Shown: positions 34,544-44,043, counted from the stretch's first letter. The stretch: 64,000 nt of DNA from Streptococcus suis (GCF_002964045.1 NZ_POPB01000317.1:18395-82394), one strand, 5' to 3'. Numbers and translations are program-made. The notes: generated by a model from the sequence alone, not told the origin.

Positions 34544-35029
34544 ATGGAAATTCGTTTTGCAAATCCCTTGGATTTAGAGCAAGTGATTCGGCTAGAAAAA
34601 GAAAATTTTGCGCCTGAAGAACAGATTTCAGAAGCAGTTTTGGAAACCTATTTGATGCACTTACATCAAACTTGTCTTGTAATGGAACAGGATGGTGAAA
34701 TAGCAGGCTTTATTCTTTCCAGTCCTTCAGAGTCACCGACTGTTTCAGATGCTATTTTTCATCTAAACAGTGACCAGCTACCTATTGGAGAGTATTTAGC
34801 TATCGCCAGTCTTTCTGTTTCAGATACATTCAAGGGACAAGGAGTTGGCACCCTTCTCTTGGCAGCCTTAAAAGAAGTAGCTCAATCAAGAGGTTTTATG
34901 GGGATAGCCTTAACTTGTAAGGATTATTTGATAGGCTACTATGAAATTAATCATTTTGAAGATTTAGGCCCATCTTCGTCTCAATTTGGTGGACAATTAT
35001 GGTACGACATGTACTGGAAAGCTTTGTAA
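34544..35029 (+). CDS. GNAT family N-acetyltransferase
   Basis: This 161-residue protein has the GNAT acetyl-CoA fold: the LAIASLSVSDTFKGQGVGTLLLAAL strand and Q-x-x-G-x-G/A loop, then LTCKDYLIGYYEINHFED. The substrate is not evident; relatives include aminoglycoside, arylalkylamine and ribosomal acetyltransferases. AAGGGAG precedes the ATG. It lies between murC and mltG. Confidence 0.85.
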   Translation: MEIRFANPLDLEQVIRLEKENFAPEEQISEAVLETYLMHLHQTCLVMEQDGEIAGFILSSPSESPTVSDAIFHLNSDQLPIGEYLAIASLSVSDTFKGQGVGTLLLAALKEVAQSRGFMGIALTCKDYLIGYYEINHFEDLGPSSSQFGGQLWYDMYWKAL

Positions 35030-35040
35030 AAAGGTAGTTC

Positions 35041-35069
35041 TTGCAATTCGTCTGCCTTTAAGATATAAT
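35041..35069 (+). promoter_or_regulatory. Promoter of mltG
   Basis: TTGCAA (35041-35046) and TATAAT (35064-35069) with a 17-base spacer, 31 bases before the GTG start. Confidence 0.85.
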
Positions 35070-35099
35070 GTATAGTAACTGTGTGAAAGGAGCAAAAGC

Positions 35100-36911
35100 G
35101 TGACAAAGGATACGAATGAAAATAACACGCAGTCTTCAAGTTTTCGAGATCAGATTTTACGTGATTTAGAAGAATTGAGGGTGAAACGACAAGCAGAGCA
35201 GGAAGGGAATATTCTTTCTGATCAAAGAAATGAAATTATCAACGAACTTCACGTGCCACATACTGAAGATACTGTTGTTGAACAGAATTTAGATACAATT
35301 AAAATAGAGAATATCTCCCCAACTGATACAAATCAAATCGAATCTAATATAGACGTCCAGTTCAGCACACCTTACGAAGATGTTAGCCCAAGTCTCTCAA
35401 GTGAAGAACCAGAATTTATCATTGAAAAAGAAACTTCGACTTCAGTTCCTCAGGATACCGTTGAGAGAAACCTTGCCGAATTACGTCATTTAGTTGCTGC
35501 AAATGAGTCGGAATTTGCGAGTGCGCCAGCAACGCACAATGAACTAGTAGAAGAAAGTCTGAATCAAGAATCTTTAGATGATACTTTTGTAGACTTCCCA
35601 CTGGAGGATGTATCAGCAGTTACCGGAGATACAGAAGTGTTGACTCTTGGAGAAACCATCATTGCATCTAAAGCTTTGGTAAATCCAGAAACTGATGAAG
35701 TTGAAGAACAAGAACCCACTGTCAGTCAATCTAGAAGAACAGCATTACAAAAGACAAAGACTAGTAAGCAACGTCGCCAAAGTCAAGACAAGGCAGCGAA
35801 ACGCATTGTTTCAATTATTATGTCAATTGTTGTTGTGGCCTTATTGGTTACCGGTATTGCAGGTTTCATGTGGGTTAAATCTAGTCTAGAACCCGTCAAT
35901 GCCAAAGCAACTGAGGCAGTACAAGTGGAAATCCCAGAAGGATCAACAACACTTGATATTGGTAATATTTTGGTAGACAATAAGTTGATTAAAAATGCTA
36001 CAGTCTTTAACTATTATTCAAAGATTAAGAGCTATAATAATTACCAAAGTGGCTATTATAATTTGTATCAGAACATGTCTGTAGATGACATTGCAAAAGC
36101 ATTGCAAGAGAGTGGAACTCCAACCCCACAAAAAGAAGCAGCTGGTAAAATTCTGATTGTAGAAGGCTATACTTTGGCACAAATTGCCCAAGCAGTCACA
36201 AATAATACTAAAACTGAAGATAAGAATGATAAGACACCATTTACTGCAGAGCAGTTTATGGCTACAGTAACCAACCAAGAATTCATTAATCGTATGGTCG
36301 CTGCTTATCCGCAATTGTTTGCAAGCCTACCTGCAACGGATAGTGGTGTAATCTACCAGTTGGAAGGCTATCTGTTCCCTGCAGTTTATGAATATGCTGA
36401 TGATACAACAATTGAAGAATTAGTTGAACAAATGATTGCAGCAATGGATACTCGTTTGCAACCTTATTATGAAACGATTGCGGCGAAAAACTTAACTGTA
36501 AATGAAGTATTGACACTTGCTTCACTTGTAGAAAAAGAAGGTTCAACGGACGAAGACCGACGTAATATTGCAAGTGTATTCTTTAACCGCATCAATGCAG
36601 GAATGCCTTTGCAATCAAATATTGCAATTCTATATGCGCAAGGTAAACTTGGTCAAGAAACTACTTTGGCAGAAGATGCAGGTATCGATACCAATATTGA
36701 ATCACCATACAATATTTATTGGACAGCAGGTTTGATGCCTGGTCCAGTTGATAGCCCAAGTGTATCTGCTATTGAAGCAGTTATAAATGCAAGCACAACA
36801 GATTACTTGTACTTCGTAGCTGATGTAACTACTGGAACAGTTTATTTTGCAAAAACAATTGAAGAACACGATCAAAACGTTGCAAAATATGTAAATGCTC
36901 ACTTACAGTAA
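35100..36911 (+). CDS. mltG: Endolytic peptidoglycan transglycosylase MltG
   Basis: MltG cuts nascent glycan strands at the membrane and acts with PBP1a/PBP2b in peripheral growth of streptococci. The 603-residue protein has a long acidic cytoplasmic region of about 235 residues, one membrane helix (about 237-258, IVSIIMSIVVVALLVTGIAG) and an extracellular YceG domain. The latter has the catalytic Glu in LASLVEKEG and the INAGMPLQSN and YNIYWTAGLMPGP motifs. The start is GTG after AAAGGAGC. A strong terminator follows. Confidence 0.94.
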   Translation: MTKDTNENNTQSSSFRDQILRDLEELRVKRQAEQEGNILSDQRNEIINELHVPHTEDTVVEQNLDTIKIENISPTDTNQIESNIDVQFSTPYEDVSPSLSSEEPEFIIEKETSTSVPQDTVERNLAELRHLVAANESEFASAPATHNELVEESLNQESLDDTFVDFPLEDVSAVTGDTEVLTLGETIIASKALVNPETDEVEEQEPTVSQSRRTALQKTKTSKQRRQSQDKAAKRIVSIIMSIVVVALLVTGIAGFMWVKSSLEPVNAKATEAVQVEIPEGSTTLDIGNILVDNKLIKNATVFNYYSKIKSYNNYQSGYYNLYQNMSVDDIAKALQESGTPTPQKEAAGKILIVEGYTLAQIAQAVTNNTKTEDKNDKTPFTAEQFMATVTNQEFINRMVAAYPQLFASLPATDSGVIYQLEGYLFPAVYEYADDTTIEELVEQMIAAMDTRLQPYYETIAAKNLTVNEVLTLASLVEKEGSTDEDRRNIASVFFNRINAGMPLQSNIAILYAQGKLGQETTLAEDAGIDTNIESPYNIYWTAGLMPGPVDSPSVSAIEAVINASTTDYLYFVADVTTGTVYFAKTIEEHDQNVAKYVNAHLQ

Positions 36912-36928
36912 TAATTAGTATATTTAAT

Positions 36929-36964
36929 ACAAAATTATGTGGTTTTCCACATAATTTTGTTTTC
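36929..36964 (+). terminator. Terminator of mltG
   Basis: A 14-bp perfect stem (36929-36942 with 36947-36960, TTTT loop) is followed by a short T-tract. Confidence 0.9.
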
Positions 36965-36990
36965 ATAAAAATAATGAAAAGGAAATGAAA

Positions 36991-37473
36991 ATGGCAGAAA
37001 AAACATATCCAATGACCTTGGAAGAAAAAGAAAAACTTGAAAAAGAATTAGAAGAGCTTAAGCTCGTCCGTCGTCCTGAAATTGTAGAACGTATTAAAAT
37101 TGCACGTTCATACGGGGATCTCTCAGAAAACTCTGAGTACGAAGCAGCTAAGGATGAACAAGCCTTTGTAGAAGGTCAAATTTCAACGATTGAAACCAAA
37201 ATTCGTTACGCTGAAATTGTTAACAGTGATGCAGTTGCAGCAGATGAGGTAGCGATTGGTAAGACTGTTACTGTCCAAGAAGTAGGTGAAACGGAAGAGG
37301 AAGTTTACCATATCGTTGGTGCTGCAGGAGCAGATGCCTTTGCAAGTAAGATTTCTAACGAAAGCCCAATCGGTCATGCCTTGATTGGTAAGAAGACAGG
37401 AGATGTGGCTACGATTGAAACACCTGCTGGTAGCTACGATGTTAAAATCTTAAAAGTTGAAAAAACAAAATAA
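36991..37473 (+). CDS. greA: Transcription elongation factor GreA
   Basis: GreA rescues backtracked RNA polymerase by stimulating transcript cleavage. The 160-residue protein has the N-terminal coiled coil ([13 protein letters not shown]…[39 protein letters not shown]) whose acidic tip (DLSENSEYE) reaches the active site. A C-terminal FKBP-like domain follows. ATG 36991 is chosen: AAAGGAAA is well spaced for it, and the ATG two codons earlier overlaps that site. Confidence 0.96.
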   Translation: MAEKTYPMTLEEKEKLEKELEELKLVRRPEIVERIKIARSYGDLSENSEYEAAKDEQAFVEGQISTIETKIRYAEIVNSDAVAADEVAIGKTVTVQEVGETEEEVYHIVGAAGADAFASKISNESPIGHALIGKKTGDVATIETPAGSYDVKILKVEKTK

Positions 37474-37479
37474 GGTGTG

Positions 37480-37506
37480 GAGAGGGTCAAATTTGACTCT
37501 CTTTTT
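37480..37506 (+). terminator. Terminator of greA
   Basis: GAGAG-GGTCAA and TTGAC-TCTC arms form an imperfect stem followed by six T residues. Confidence 0.8.
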
Positions 37507-37517
37507 TGAGCACAATA

Positions 37518-37545
37518 AAACAACCACCTGACCAGATGGTTGTTT
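37518..37545 (-). terminator. Terminator of the minus-strand yidC gene
   Basis: AAACAACCA (37518-37526) pairs with TGGTTGTTT (37537-37545). Read on the minus strand it is followed by TTTTATTG. Confidence 0.8.
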
Positions 37546-37553
37546 GCTATTGC

Positions 37554-38468
37554 TTATCTAGACCGTTGTTTACCAGCGTTTCGATTGCTTTTTTTAGAAG
37601 TTTTTTCTTCAATGATAGCTGATGCTTTTGGAGTCACATCTTTGATATTTGATTTATATGGTTTTGGAGGATTGTTTTTGAACTCTTCTTCCACTTTTGC
37701 ACGAATACGTGGTTTCAAGATAAAGTTAGTGAGAGCTTGTTGGATTAGACCGATAAGACCTCCGACTACCCAGTAAAGTGTAACGCCTGCAGGCGAAGAC
37801 CATGAGAACATGACAATCATGAGGGGATTCATAATAGCAACAGTACGCATTTGTTTCTTCTGTTCTTCATCCATACCAACCTGCATTAAGAGGGATTGGA
37901 TGTAATACAGAATACCAGCAACAGCAGTGAGGATGAGGCTTGAAGAACCGAGGTCAATACCAAGGAAGGTCGCTTCAGAAATTCCAGGAGTGTAACGAGC
38001 TGCATAGAAGAGGGCTGTAAAGAATGGCATTTGGATCAACAAAGGTAGGCACCCCATACCACCAAACATGCTGACACCGTATTGTTTTTGAGCTGCAAAG
38101 AACTCTTGTTGTGCAGCCAATTGCTCTTCTTGCGAGCTAGCATTTCTCATCCGTTCTTGGATTGGACCTAGAATTGGTTTGAGATAATTCATTTTCTCAG
38201 ACTGGTAGGTTGATTTCCAAGATTGGTAGATACCAAGTGGCATGATGAGTAGACGGACAATCAATGTTACGATGATGATAGCAATACCAAAACCGAGACC
38301 TTGATTTTCAGCAAAGAACTTAATCAAATTCCCCATTGGTTCGACGAGATAGTTGTAGACCCATCCCTCACCAGTTGGAACACCATTTTTAGTTTGAACA
38401 CATCCAGATAGGAAAAGTAAGGTTGACAGCGCTAGGCCAGTCAATAACATTCGTTTATTCTTTTTCAA
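37554..38468 (-). CDS. yidC: Membrane protein insertase YidC (lipoprotein-type, YidC2-like)
   Basis: YidC inserts and folds membrane proteins with or without SecYEG. I use a TTG start at 38468, 9 bases after AAAGGAA; it gives a 304-residue precursor with lipobox LSGC (Cys23), as in Gram-positive YidC. The core has five helices with the hydrophilic-groove Arg in VTLIVRLLIMPLG, plus MGCLPLLIQMPFFTALFY. The long basic C-terminal tail (KKSNRNAGKQRSR) is the YidC2 type that can contact ribosomes. An in-frame ATG at 38498 is less well placed. Confidence 0.92.
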   Translation of the reverse strand: MKKNKRMLLTGLALSTLLFLSGCVQTKNGVPTGEGWVYNYLVEPMGNLIKFFAENQGLGFGIAIIIVTLIVRLLIMPLGIYQSWKSTYQSEKMNYLKPILGPIQERMRNASSQEEQLAAQQEFFAAQKQYGVSMFGGMGCLPLLIQMPFFTALFYAARYTPGISEATFLGIDLGSSSLILTAVAGILYYIQSLLMQVGMDEEQKKQMRTVAIMNPLMIVMFSWSSPAGVTLYWVVGGLIGLIQQALTNFILKPRIRAKVEEEFKNNPPKPYKSNIKDVTPKASAIIEEKTSKKSNRNAGKQRSR

Positions 38469-38533
38469 ATTGATACATTCCTTTTTTACAAGATACATTC
38501 TATTTTACTTTTTTTATTATTAAACTTCAAGTT

Positions 38534-38815
38534 TTATCTATGACTGACCTGAAAATCATGGAAATCTTCAAAATTTGCTAGGGTTACATCCAAATAGCTC
38601 ACTTTGGCCATTCGGGAAGGACCTTTTCGGATTTCGTGGATAAAATGGCTGAGCTTCTCAGCGTTCTCGGATTGAGCTAGGATGGTGACCGTACCATCAT
38701 CATTGTTCCAAACTCTGCCGTAAATATCACCGATTTCCACTGCTAAAAATTGAACAGACCAACGAAAACCGACCCCTTGCACTCGGCCAGATGCAATCAT
38801 TTTTACCTTTCGCAT
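38534..38815 (-). CDS. acyP: Acylphosphatase
   Basis: This small 93-residue enzyme hydrolyses acyl phosphates. It carries the family signature ASGRVQGVGFRW, with the phosphate-binding Arg, and a GRVWNNDDGTVTILAQS segment with the catalytic Asn. AAGGAGAA precedes the ATG on the minus strand. It is divergent from the RNA methyltransferase gene and upstream of yidC, a conserved streptococcal order. Confidence 0.93.
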   Translation of the reverse strand: MRKVKMIASGRVQGVGFRWSVQFLAVEIGDIYGRVWNNDDGTVTILAQSENAEKLSHFIHEIRKGPSRMAKVSYLDVTLANFEDFHDFQVSHR

Positions 38816-38827
38816 AAGATTCTCCTT

Positions 38828-38856
38828 TTGACAAGAATTTTACTTTATTATATCAT
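38828..38856 (+). promoter_or_regulatory. Promoter of the TrmH-type methyltransferase gene
   Basis: A perfect TTGACA (38828-38833) and TATCAT (38851-38856) are 17 bases apart, 30 bases before the start. Confidence 0.8.
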
Positions 38857-38885
38857 TGTTGAATAAGAAAGAAAATGAGGAAATT

Positions 38886-39626
38886 ATGGAAGTTATCCGT
38901 TCAAAATCCAATAATTTAATCAAGCAGATTAAGAAATTACAGCAGAAGAAGTACCGTCGTTCTTCCTACTTGATAGAAGGTTGGCATTTGTTAGAAGAGG
39001 CTTTGGCTGCTGGTGCAAGTATTGAACACATTTTGGTAGTTGAAGAGCATGTAGACAAGGTTGCCCAGTTGGAAAAGGTGACAGTGGTTAGTCCAGAAAT
39101 CATGCAGGACTTGGCTGATTCCAAGTCACCTCAAGGAGTAGTAGCCCAACTAGCCCTTCCTAGTCAGGAACTCCCTGATCAGCTAGCAGGTAAATTTCTG
39201 GTCTTGGAAGATGTGCAGGATCCAGGAAATATCGGAACGATCATTCGGACGGCTGATGCAGCAGGTTTTGATGGTGTATTTTTGACTGATAAGTCGGCTG
39301 ATATGTACAATATGAAGGTCCTTCGTTCTATGCAGGGTAGTCACTTTCATTTGCCGATTTATCGTTTGCCAATTGGGGATATTTTCTCTACCTTAAAACA
39401 CCATCAGGTGGAGATTTTGGCAACGACCCTATCTAGTCAGTCAGTGGATTATAGGCAGGTAGCACCAGGGTCTAGCTTTGCGCTTGTTATGGGCAATGAA
39501 GGTCAGGGGATTTCGGACTTTGTGGCAGAAGAGGCAGATCAACTGGTCCACATCACCATGCCAGGTCAGGCGGAGAGTTTAAATGTTGCTATTGCTGCGG
39601 GAATTTTAATCTTTAGCTTTATTTAA
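38886..39626 (+). CDS. TrmH/SpoU family RNA 2'-O-methyltransferase
   Basis: This 246-residue protein has an N-terminal substrate-binding domain (SNNLIKQIKKLQQKKYRRSSYLIEGWHLLEEAL). The C-terminal SPOUT knot domain has FLVLEDVQDPGNIGTIIRTADAAGFDGVFL, ALVMGNEGQGIS and ITMPGQAESLNVAIAAGILIF as the three family motifs. It methylates a ribose in rRNA or tRNA; the exact nucleotide is not predictable here. GAGGAAATT precedes ATG 38886. Confidence 0.92.
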   Translation: MEVIRSKSNNLIKQIKKLQQKKYRRSSYLIEGWHLLEEALAAGASIEHILVVEEHVDKVAQLEKVTVVSPEIMQDLADSKSPQGVVAQLALPSQELPDQLAGKFLVLEDVQDPGNIGTIIRTADAAGFDGVFLTDKSADMYNMKVLRSMQGSHFHLPIYRLPIGDIFSTLKHHQVEILATTLSSQSVDYRQVAPGSSFALVMGNEGQGISDFVAEEADQLVHITMPGQAESLNVAIAAGILIFSFI

Positions 39627-39674
39627 GCCAAGAAGAATAAACTGTGTTATAATAACAAAACGAGGTTCACATTT

Positions 39675-40157
39675 ATGGGTGCTTATAAAAAAGATAAAGA
39701 ATATATGGCTTACGTCGGCCACTTGATTGACACTAAAAAGGTGCAGAAATTGGCAGACATTCCCCACCACTATCATTCGACACGCTTGGAACATTCAATC
39801 AATGTTTCCTATACTAGCTATAAAATCGCTAAGAAATTTGGCTGGGATGCCAAGTCGACTGCTCGAGGTGGTCTTCTACACGACCTCTTCTTCTATGACT
39901 GGCGTGAAACAAAATTTAACAAGAGTCATGCTTGGGTCCATCCACGGATTGCCAAGCGCAATGCAGAAAAATTGATTAAACTCAATAAGGTAGAAGAAGA
40001 TATTATTGTCAAGCATATGTTTGGTGCAACCATTGCTCCGCCGCGTTATAAGGAATCATGGATTGTGACCTGCGTAGACAAGTATTGGGCAGTACGTGAG
40101 TTTACCCTGCCCTTACAATATAAATGGAAAAATCGAAAGGTCCTGCGTTTTCAGTAG
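39675..40157 (+). CDS. HD domain phosphohydrolase-like protein
   Basis: This 160-residue protein has the metal-dependent HD motif: HSTRLEHSINVSYTSYKIAKKFGWDAKSTARGGLLHDLFFYDW, with H…HD spaced as in small HD hydrolases. HPRIAKRNAEKLIKLNKVEEDIIVKHM provides later ligands. A GAGG site precedes the ATG. It probably hydrolyses a nucleotide or other phosphate ester; substrate unknown. It sits between the RNA methyltransferase and the BI-1 protein, as in related streptococci. Confidence 0.85.
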   Translation: MGAYKKDKEYMAYVGHLIDTKKVQKLADIPHHYHSTRLEHSINVSYTSYKIAKKFGWDAKSTARGGLLHDLFFYDWRETKFNKSHAWVHPRIAKRNAEKLIKLNKVEEDIIVKHMFGATIAPPRYKESWIVTCVDKYWAVREFTLPLQYKWKNRKVLRFQ

Positions 40158-40176
40158 GATATAAAAGGAGAAGCAT

Positions 40177-40878
40177 ATGAATAACGATTCATTTATTATC
40201 AATCAGGTGGATAATACCGCCCTCAACCGTTTCTTTGGTAAGATTTACGGTGTTGTTGCTATGGGGATTGGCTTGTCAGCCCTTGTTTCCTTCTTGGCCG
40301 TTACCGTCTTCCAACAATTACTCTATTCCTTGCTTAGTGCTGGTTCCATTGTCATGATGTTAGTCATGTTGGGGCAGATTGCTTTGGTGGTTACAGCTTC
40401 TACAATGGCCGCAAAAAATAGTCCAATGGCCTTGCCAATGTTCTTAGCCTACTCGGTAACAAACGGCTTGACCATCAGTATGGTCTTGATGTTCTACACG
40501 ACCGAAACAGTTGCCTTGGCCTTCCTATCAGCTGCTTTGATGTTTGCCATTATGGCAGTCATCGGTATGACAACCAAGAAAAACCTTTCTGGTATGGCCC
40601 AGGCCTTGCGAGCTGCCCTTTGGGGAATTATGATTGCTAGTGTCATCAATATCTTCCTTCGCAGCTCAGGCATTAGCTTTGCCATGTCTATCGTATCTGT
40701 TCTTGTTTTCTCGGGCTTGATTGCCTATGACAACCAACGCATCCGTAACGTTTTTGAACAGACCGGTGGCAATGTGCAAAATGGTTGGGTAGTCTCAATG
40801 GCCCTCCAACTTTACCTTGACTTTGTCAACCTCTTCCTCAACTTGCTTCGCATTTTTGGTGGTTTGAGTAGAGACTAA
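40177..40878 (+). CDS. Bax inhibitor-1 (BI-1/YetJ) family membrane protein
   Basis: This 233-residue protein has seven predicted helices. It shows the family pattern NTALNRFFGKIYGVVAMGIGLSALVSF at the start and VFSGLIAYDNQRIRNVFE near the end, with Asp in the sixth to seventh helix region. Bacterial members such as YetJ conduct Ca2+ in a pH-sensitive way. AAAGGAGAA precedes the ATG. It terminates in a strong hairpin convergent with pepC. Confidence 0.9.
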   Translation: MNNDSFIINQVDNTALNRFFGKIYGVVAMGIGLSALVSFLAVTVFQQLLYSLLSAGSIVMMLVMLGQIALVVTASTMAAKNSPMALPMFLAYSVTNGLTISMVLMFYTTETVALAFLSAALMFAIMAVIGMTTKKNLSGMAQALRAALWGIMIASVINIFLRSSGISFAMSIVSVLVFSGLIAYDNQRIRNVFEQTGGNVQNGWVVSMALQLYLDFVNLFLNLLRIFGGLSRD

Positions 40879-40890
40879 TTATGACATATA

Positions 40891-40916
40891 AAAAAAGAGG
40901 GGTGCCCTCTTTTTTT
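40891..40916. terminator. Bidirectional terminator between the BI-1 gene and pepC
   Basis: AAAAAAGAGGG and CCCTCTTTTTT arms around GTG, with A and T tracts on both sides. Confidence 0.9.
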
Positions 40917-40926
40917 ATGTCGTCTG

Positions 40927-42258
40927 TTATGCTAGAGCTCCCATTGGATCCCATGGGGCAAGGACTTGTGGTTGAGCTTGATAAGCTGCTAGTTCTTCTG
41001 GTGTGAGGAATTCTTTTCGGACAACAATCTGATAAGTATACTCGTCCATCCAGCTGTCTGATGCGACGAAGTATCCCTTGTCACCAACCTTGTCACCCCA
41101 AGAGTTTTCTACTTTCCATTTGAGAGGTTGCTCATTATCGTCTAAATCAACACCAGTTAAGACCATAGCGTGGGTCATCAAACTTTCGGAGTAGTCTAAT
41201 CTTCCGGCCTTGTCTTGATGGAAATGGATACCCAGTCCTGAAGAGAAGTCGTAGGTGTTGGTTGCCATAATACCAGTTTGACGATTGCTACTTTGACCGA
41301 CATCGGAACCAAACCAAACGGACTCACCAGCTTTGAGTTGGGTAATAGCCAGTTCTTTAAACCGGTTCATTTCTACATTGAGGTAGCGGACAGCAGGGGC
41401 GCCAACAACGTTCCCCAACAATTCGACTGTATAAGATTTATTGTAGGGTTTATCAGTTGTTGGAGCGTTGATAATGGAGACATAGTCAGATAGTTTCAAA
41501 CCAACGTATTTCTCGTAGAATGCCTGAGGTGTTACATTTGTATCACGGTGATAGACATTGTCTTTATCTCTATATGCAAAATCAAAGCTGCGAGGAGGGA
41601 GTCCAAGGTTGACGGCTAGGAAGTTAAAGATTTCTTGAAGTAAGTTTTCTTTTTGTACTTGAACTTCTTCTGATGAAGCTCCTTTGGCAAGGAGGTCTCG
41701 CAAGATTTGTGCATCTTGACGGAGCAATTTGTTAAGGTACTGATTGAGCTCACGACTGGCACTGGATGAGATAGATTCTGGATAGACGGATTTCGGTACC
41801 ACACCATATTTTTCAAATAGAGCAACAACCATATCCCATTGACCGCCATCTTGTTGCGGGGTATCCAATAAGAATTTTACCTTACGGCTACCAATTTCTT
41901 GGTCAGCTATGGCAATGATTTGTTCGAGGAACCAGTTGGACTTTTCATATTTATCCCAAAAGAAGGTATGGGCCTGTGATAGCTCAAAATTTTCCAGTTT
42001 GAAGTCAGAGATGAGCTTGTGGCGGAAGGTATTCAATGCAGCAAACATCCAGCAACGTCCAGAAGCCTTTTGGTTTGAAACAGCGTCCTTGGTCAAGTCG
42101 ATTGAAAAGACATAGTCATTGTCGATGGCGCTTTGGCGTGTTTCTAAGGATTTCAAAAGTCCGTTGTGGCTCACGGCATTTTCGGTTGCCTGTAAGCTTG
42201 GATTAGCTAGATAGTTGGCATACAAGCGTTCTGTAAAATCAAAATCTAATGTTGACAT
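40927..42258 (-). CDS. pepC: Aminopeptidase C (bleomycin hydrolase family, C1B)
   Basis: This cytoplasmic thiol aminopeptidase forms a hexamer and trims peptides taken up by the cell. The 443-residue protein has the catalytic Cys69 in NQKASGRCWMFAALN, the His in THAMVLTGVD, and the Asn in WKVENSWGDK. AAAAAAGGAG precedes the ATG on the minus strand. The C-terminal residues PWDPMGALA include the tail that in this family reaches into the active site. Confidence 0.96.
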   Translation of the reverse strand: MSTLDFDFTERLYANYLANPSLQATENAVSHNGLLKSLETRQSAIDNDYVFSIDLTKDAVSNQKASGRCWMFAALNTFRHKLISDFKLENFELSQAHTFFWDKYEKSNWFLEQIIAIADQEIGSRKVKFLLDTPQQDGGQWDMVVALFEKYGVVPKSVYPESISSSASRELNQYLNKLLRQDAQILRDLLAKGASSEEVQVQKENLLQEIFNFLAVNLGLPPRSFDFAYRDKDNVYHRDTNVTPQAFYEKYVGLKLSDYVSIINAPTTDKPYNKSYTVELLGNVVGAPAVRYLNVEMNRFKELAITQLKAGESVWFGSDVGQSSNRQTGIMATNTYDFSSGLGIHFHQDKAGRLDYSESLMTHAMVLTGVDLDDNEQPLKWKVENSWGDKVGDKGYFVASDSWMDEYTYQIVVRKEFLTPEELAAYQAQPQVLAPWDPMGALA

Positions 42259-42391
42259 ATATTACTCCTTTTTTAATGATATTCACATTATAACGCTCGA
42301 AATTTATTTTGCAAGTATTTGGTGGAGTTGAAAGCTACAGTTCCTCACATATTTGTGGTATAATAGGAAAAATATTTGATGAGGTAGAGAG

Positions 42392-43639
42392 ATGACCAAG
42401 ACACCATTTGTTAGTAAAGAAGTTTTAGACACCATTACGGAGCAATTTCCGACACCTTTCCATTTGTATGATGAAAAAGGTATTCGTGAGAAGGCCCGTG
42501 CCCTCAATGCGGCTTTTTCATGGAACAAGGGCTTTAAGGAATATTTTGCGGTCAAGGCGACTCCAACTCCAGCTATTTTAAAAATTCTTCAAGAAGAAGG
42601 CTGTGGAGTAGACTGTGCAACGGATGTAGAAGTGTTGATGAGTGAGAAATTGGGCTTTAAGGACATCATGTTCACATCCAATGATACCCAAGCGCAAGAA
42701 TTTGTCTATGCCAGAAAAGTTGGGGCAACCATTAACCTTGATGCCTATGAGCATATTGAATTTTTGAAAAATGTTGCTGGGATTCCAGAGACGGTCTGCC
42801 TCCGTTACAATCCAGGTGGGGTCTTCTCGCTGGGAACGGACATTATGGACCACCCAGAAGAGTCTAAATTTGGCATGACCAAGGACCAGTTGATGAAGGG
42901 TTACAAGGAATTGAAAGAACTGGGTGTCAAGGAATTTGGAATCCATGCCTTTCTGGCTTCAAACACTGTTACCAATGATTACTACCCTGTTCTAGCTCGC
43001 CAACTCTTTGAATTGGCCTTGGAAATCCGTGAGGAAACAGGTGTGACCTTAGACTTTATCAACCTCTCAGGCGGGATTGGTGTCAACTATCGTCCTGAAC
43101 AAGAGCCGAATGACATTGCGGTTATCGGAGAGGGAGTTCGCAAGGTCTATGAGGAAATTCTCGCGCCAGCAGGTATGGGACATGTCAAAATCTTTACGGA
43201 ATTGGGACGTTTTATGTTAGCGCCACACGGTCACTTGATTACCAAGGTCCTTCACCGTAAGGAAACCTATCGGACTTATATTGGTGTCGATGCATCGGCT
43301 GCCAACCTCATGCGCCCAGCCTTCTATGGCGCCTACCACCATATCACCAATATCACGCGCCCAGATGCGCCAATCGAGGTGGTGGATGTGGCAGGTTCCC
43401 TCTGTGAAAACAACGACAAGTTTGCGGTCAATCGTGAATTACCACGGGCAGAAGTAGGAGACACCTTGGTCATTCATGACAGTGGGGCTCACGGCTTCTC
43501 CATGGGCTACAACTACAACGGTCGTCTGCGTTCCTCTGAAATTCTTTTGCAGGAAGATGGCACAGCGCGTATGATTCGTCGGGCAGAAACTCCTGAGGAT
43601 TATTTTGCGACCATTTACGGTTTTGATTTTGACAGGTAA
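42392..43639 (+). CDS. lysA: Diaminopimelate decarboxylase
   Basis: This PLP enzyme makes L-lysine, needed for streptococcal peptidoglycan cross-links. The 415-residue alanine-racemase-fold protein has the PLP-binding Lys in YFAVKATPTPAIL. It also has the HAFLASNT segment, the NLSGGIGVNYRPE glycine loop, and the C-terminal DVAGSLCENNDKFAVNRELP and HDSGAHGFSMGYNYNGR motifs that bind substrate. A TATAAT (42359-42364) with an extended TG lies upstream. The annotation fits the fold-III decarboxylases; lysA is preferred over related carboxynorspermidine or ornithine enzymes. Confidence 0.9.
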   Translation: MTKTPFVSKEVLDTITEQFPTPFHLYDEKGIREKARALNAAFSWNKGFKEYFAVKATPTPAILKILQEEGCGVDCATDVEVLMSEKLGFKDIMFTSNDTQAQEFVYARKVGATINLDAYEHIEFLKNVAGIPETVCLRYNPGGVFSLGTDIMDHPEESKFGMTKDQLMKGYKELKELGVKEFGIHAFLASNTVTNDYYPVLARQLFELALEIREETGVTLDFINLSGGIGVNYRPEQEPNDIAVIGEGVRKVYEEILAPAGMGHVKIFTELGRFMLAPHGHLITKVLHRKETYRTYIGVDASAANLMRPAFYGAYHHITNITRPDAPIEVVDVAGSLCENNDKFAVNRELPRAEVGDTLVIHDSGAHGFSMGYNYNGRLRSSEILLQEDGTARMIRRAETPEDYFATIYGFDFDR

Positions 43640-43711
43640 GTCTTGGAAAAGCCTGCTGAATTTGGTATAATAGAAGCAGTTATGTAGAAATAAAGATTTG
43701 AGGAGATTGAT

Positions 43712-43954
43712 ATGCAATTAGGTATCGGTTTAGTAATTGTTTTGTTGCTTGTGGCATTTGCAGGTGGTGTAGCCTTGGGTATTTACTTGTCACGCAAACA
43801 AGTAGAAAACTACATTGCTGATAAGCCAGTTTTGGATGAAAATGCTTTGCGCTTGATGATGAGCCAAATGGGTCAAAAACCAAGCGAAGCAAAAGTACAA
43901 CAAGTACTTCGCCAAATCAAGAGCCAACAAAAAGTGGCAAGCAAGAAAAAATAA
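43712..43954 (+). CDS. YneF/UPF0154 family small membrane protein
   Basis: This 80-residue protein has one N-terminal membrane helix (about residues 3-25) and a basic cytoplasmic part. It carries the family string DENALRLMMSQMGQKPSEAKVQQVLRQIK. AGGAGATT precedes the ATG, with an extended -10 TG-G-TATAAT about 40 bases upstream. Function unknown; conserved across Firmicutes. Confidence 0.9.
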   Translation: MQLGIGLVIVLLLVAFAGGVALGIYLSRKQVENYIADKPVLDENALRLMMSQMGQKPSEAKVQQVLRQIKSQQKVASKKK

Positions 43955-43960
43955 TCAAAC

Positions 43961-43996
43961 TGGGACTGGGATATTCATTCCCAGATCCCATTTTTT
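43961..43996 (+). terminator. Terminator of the YneF gene
   Basis: TGGGACTGGGA (43961-43971) pairs with TCCCAGATCCCA (43979-43990), followed by six T residues. Confidence 0.88.
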
Positions 43997-44043
43997 GAGT
44001 AGAAAAGAAAGGCTAGTCAGATTTTCTGGCTATTCTCAGTATT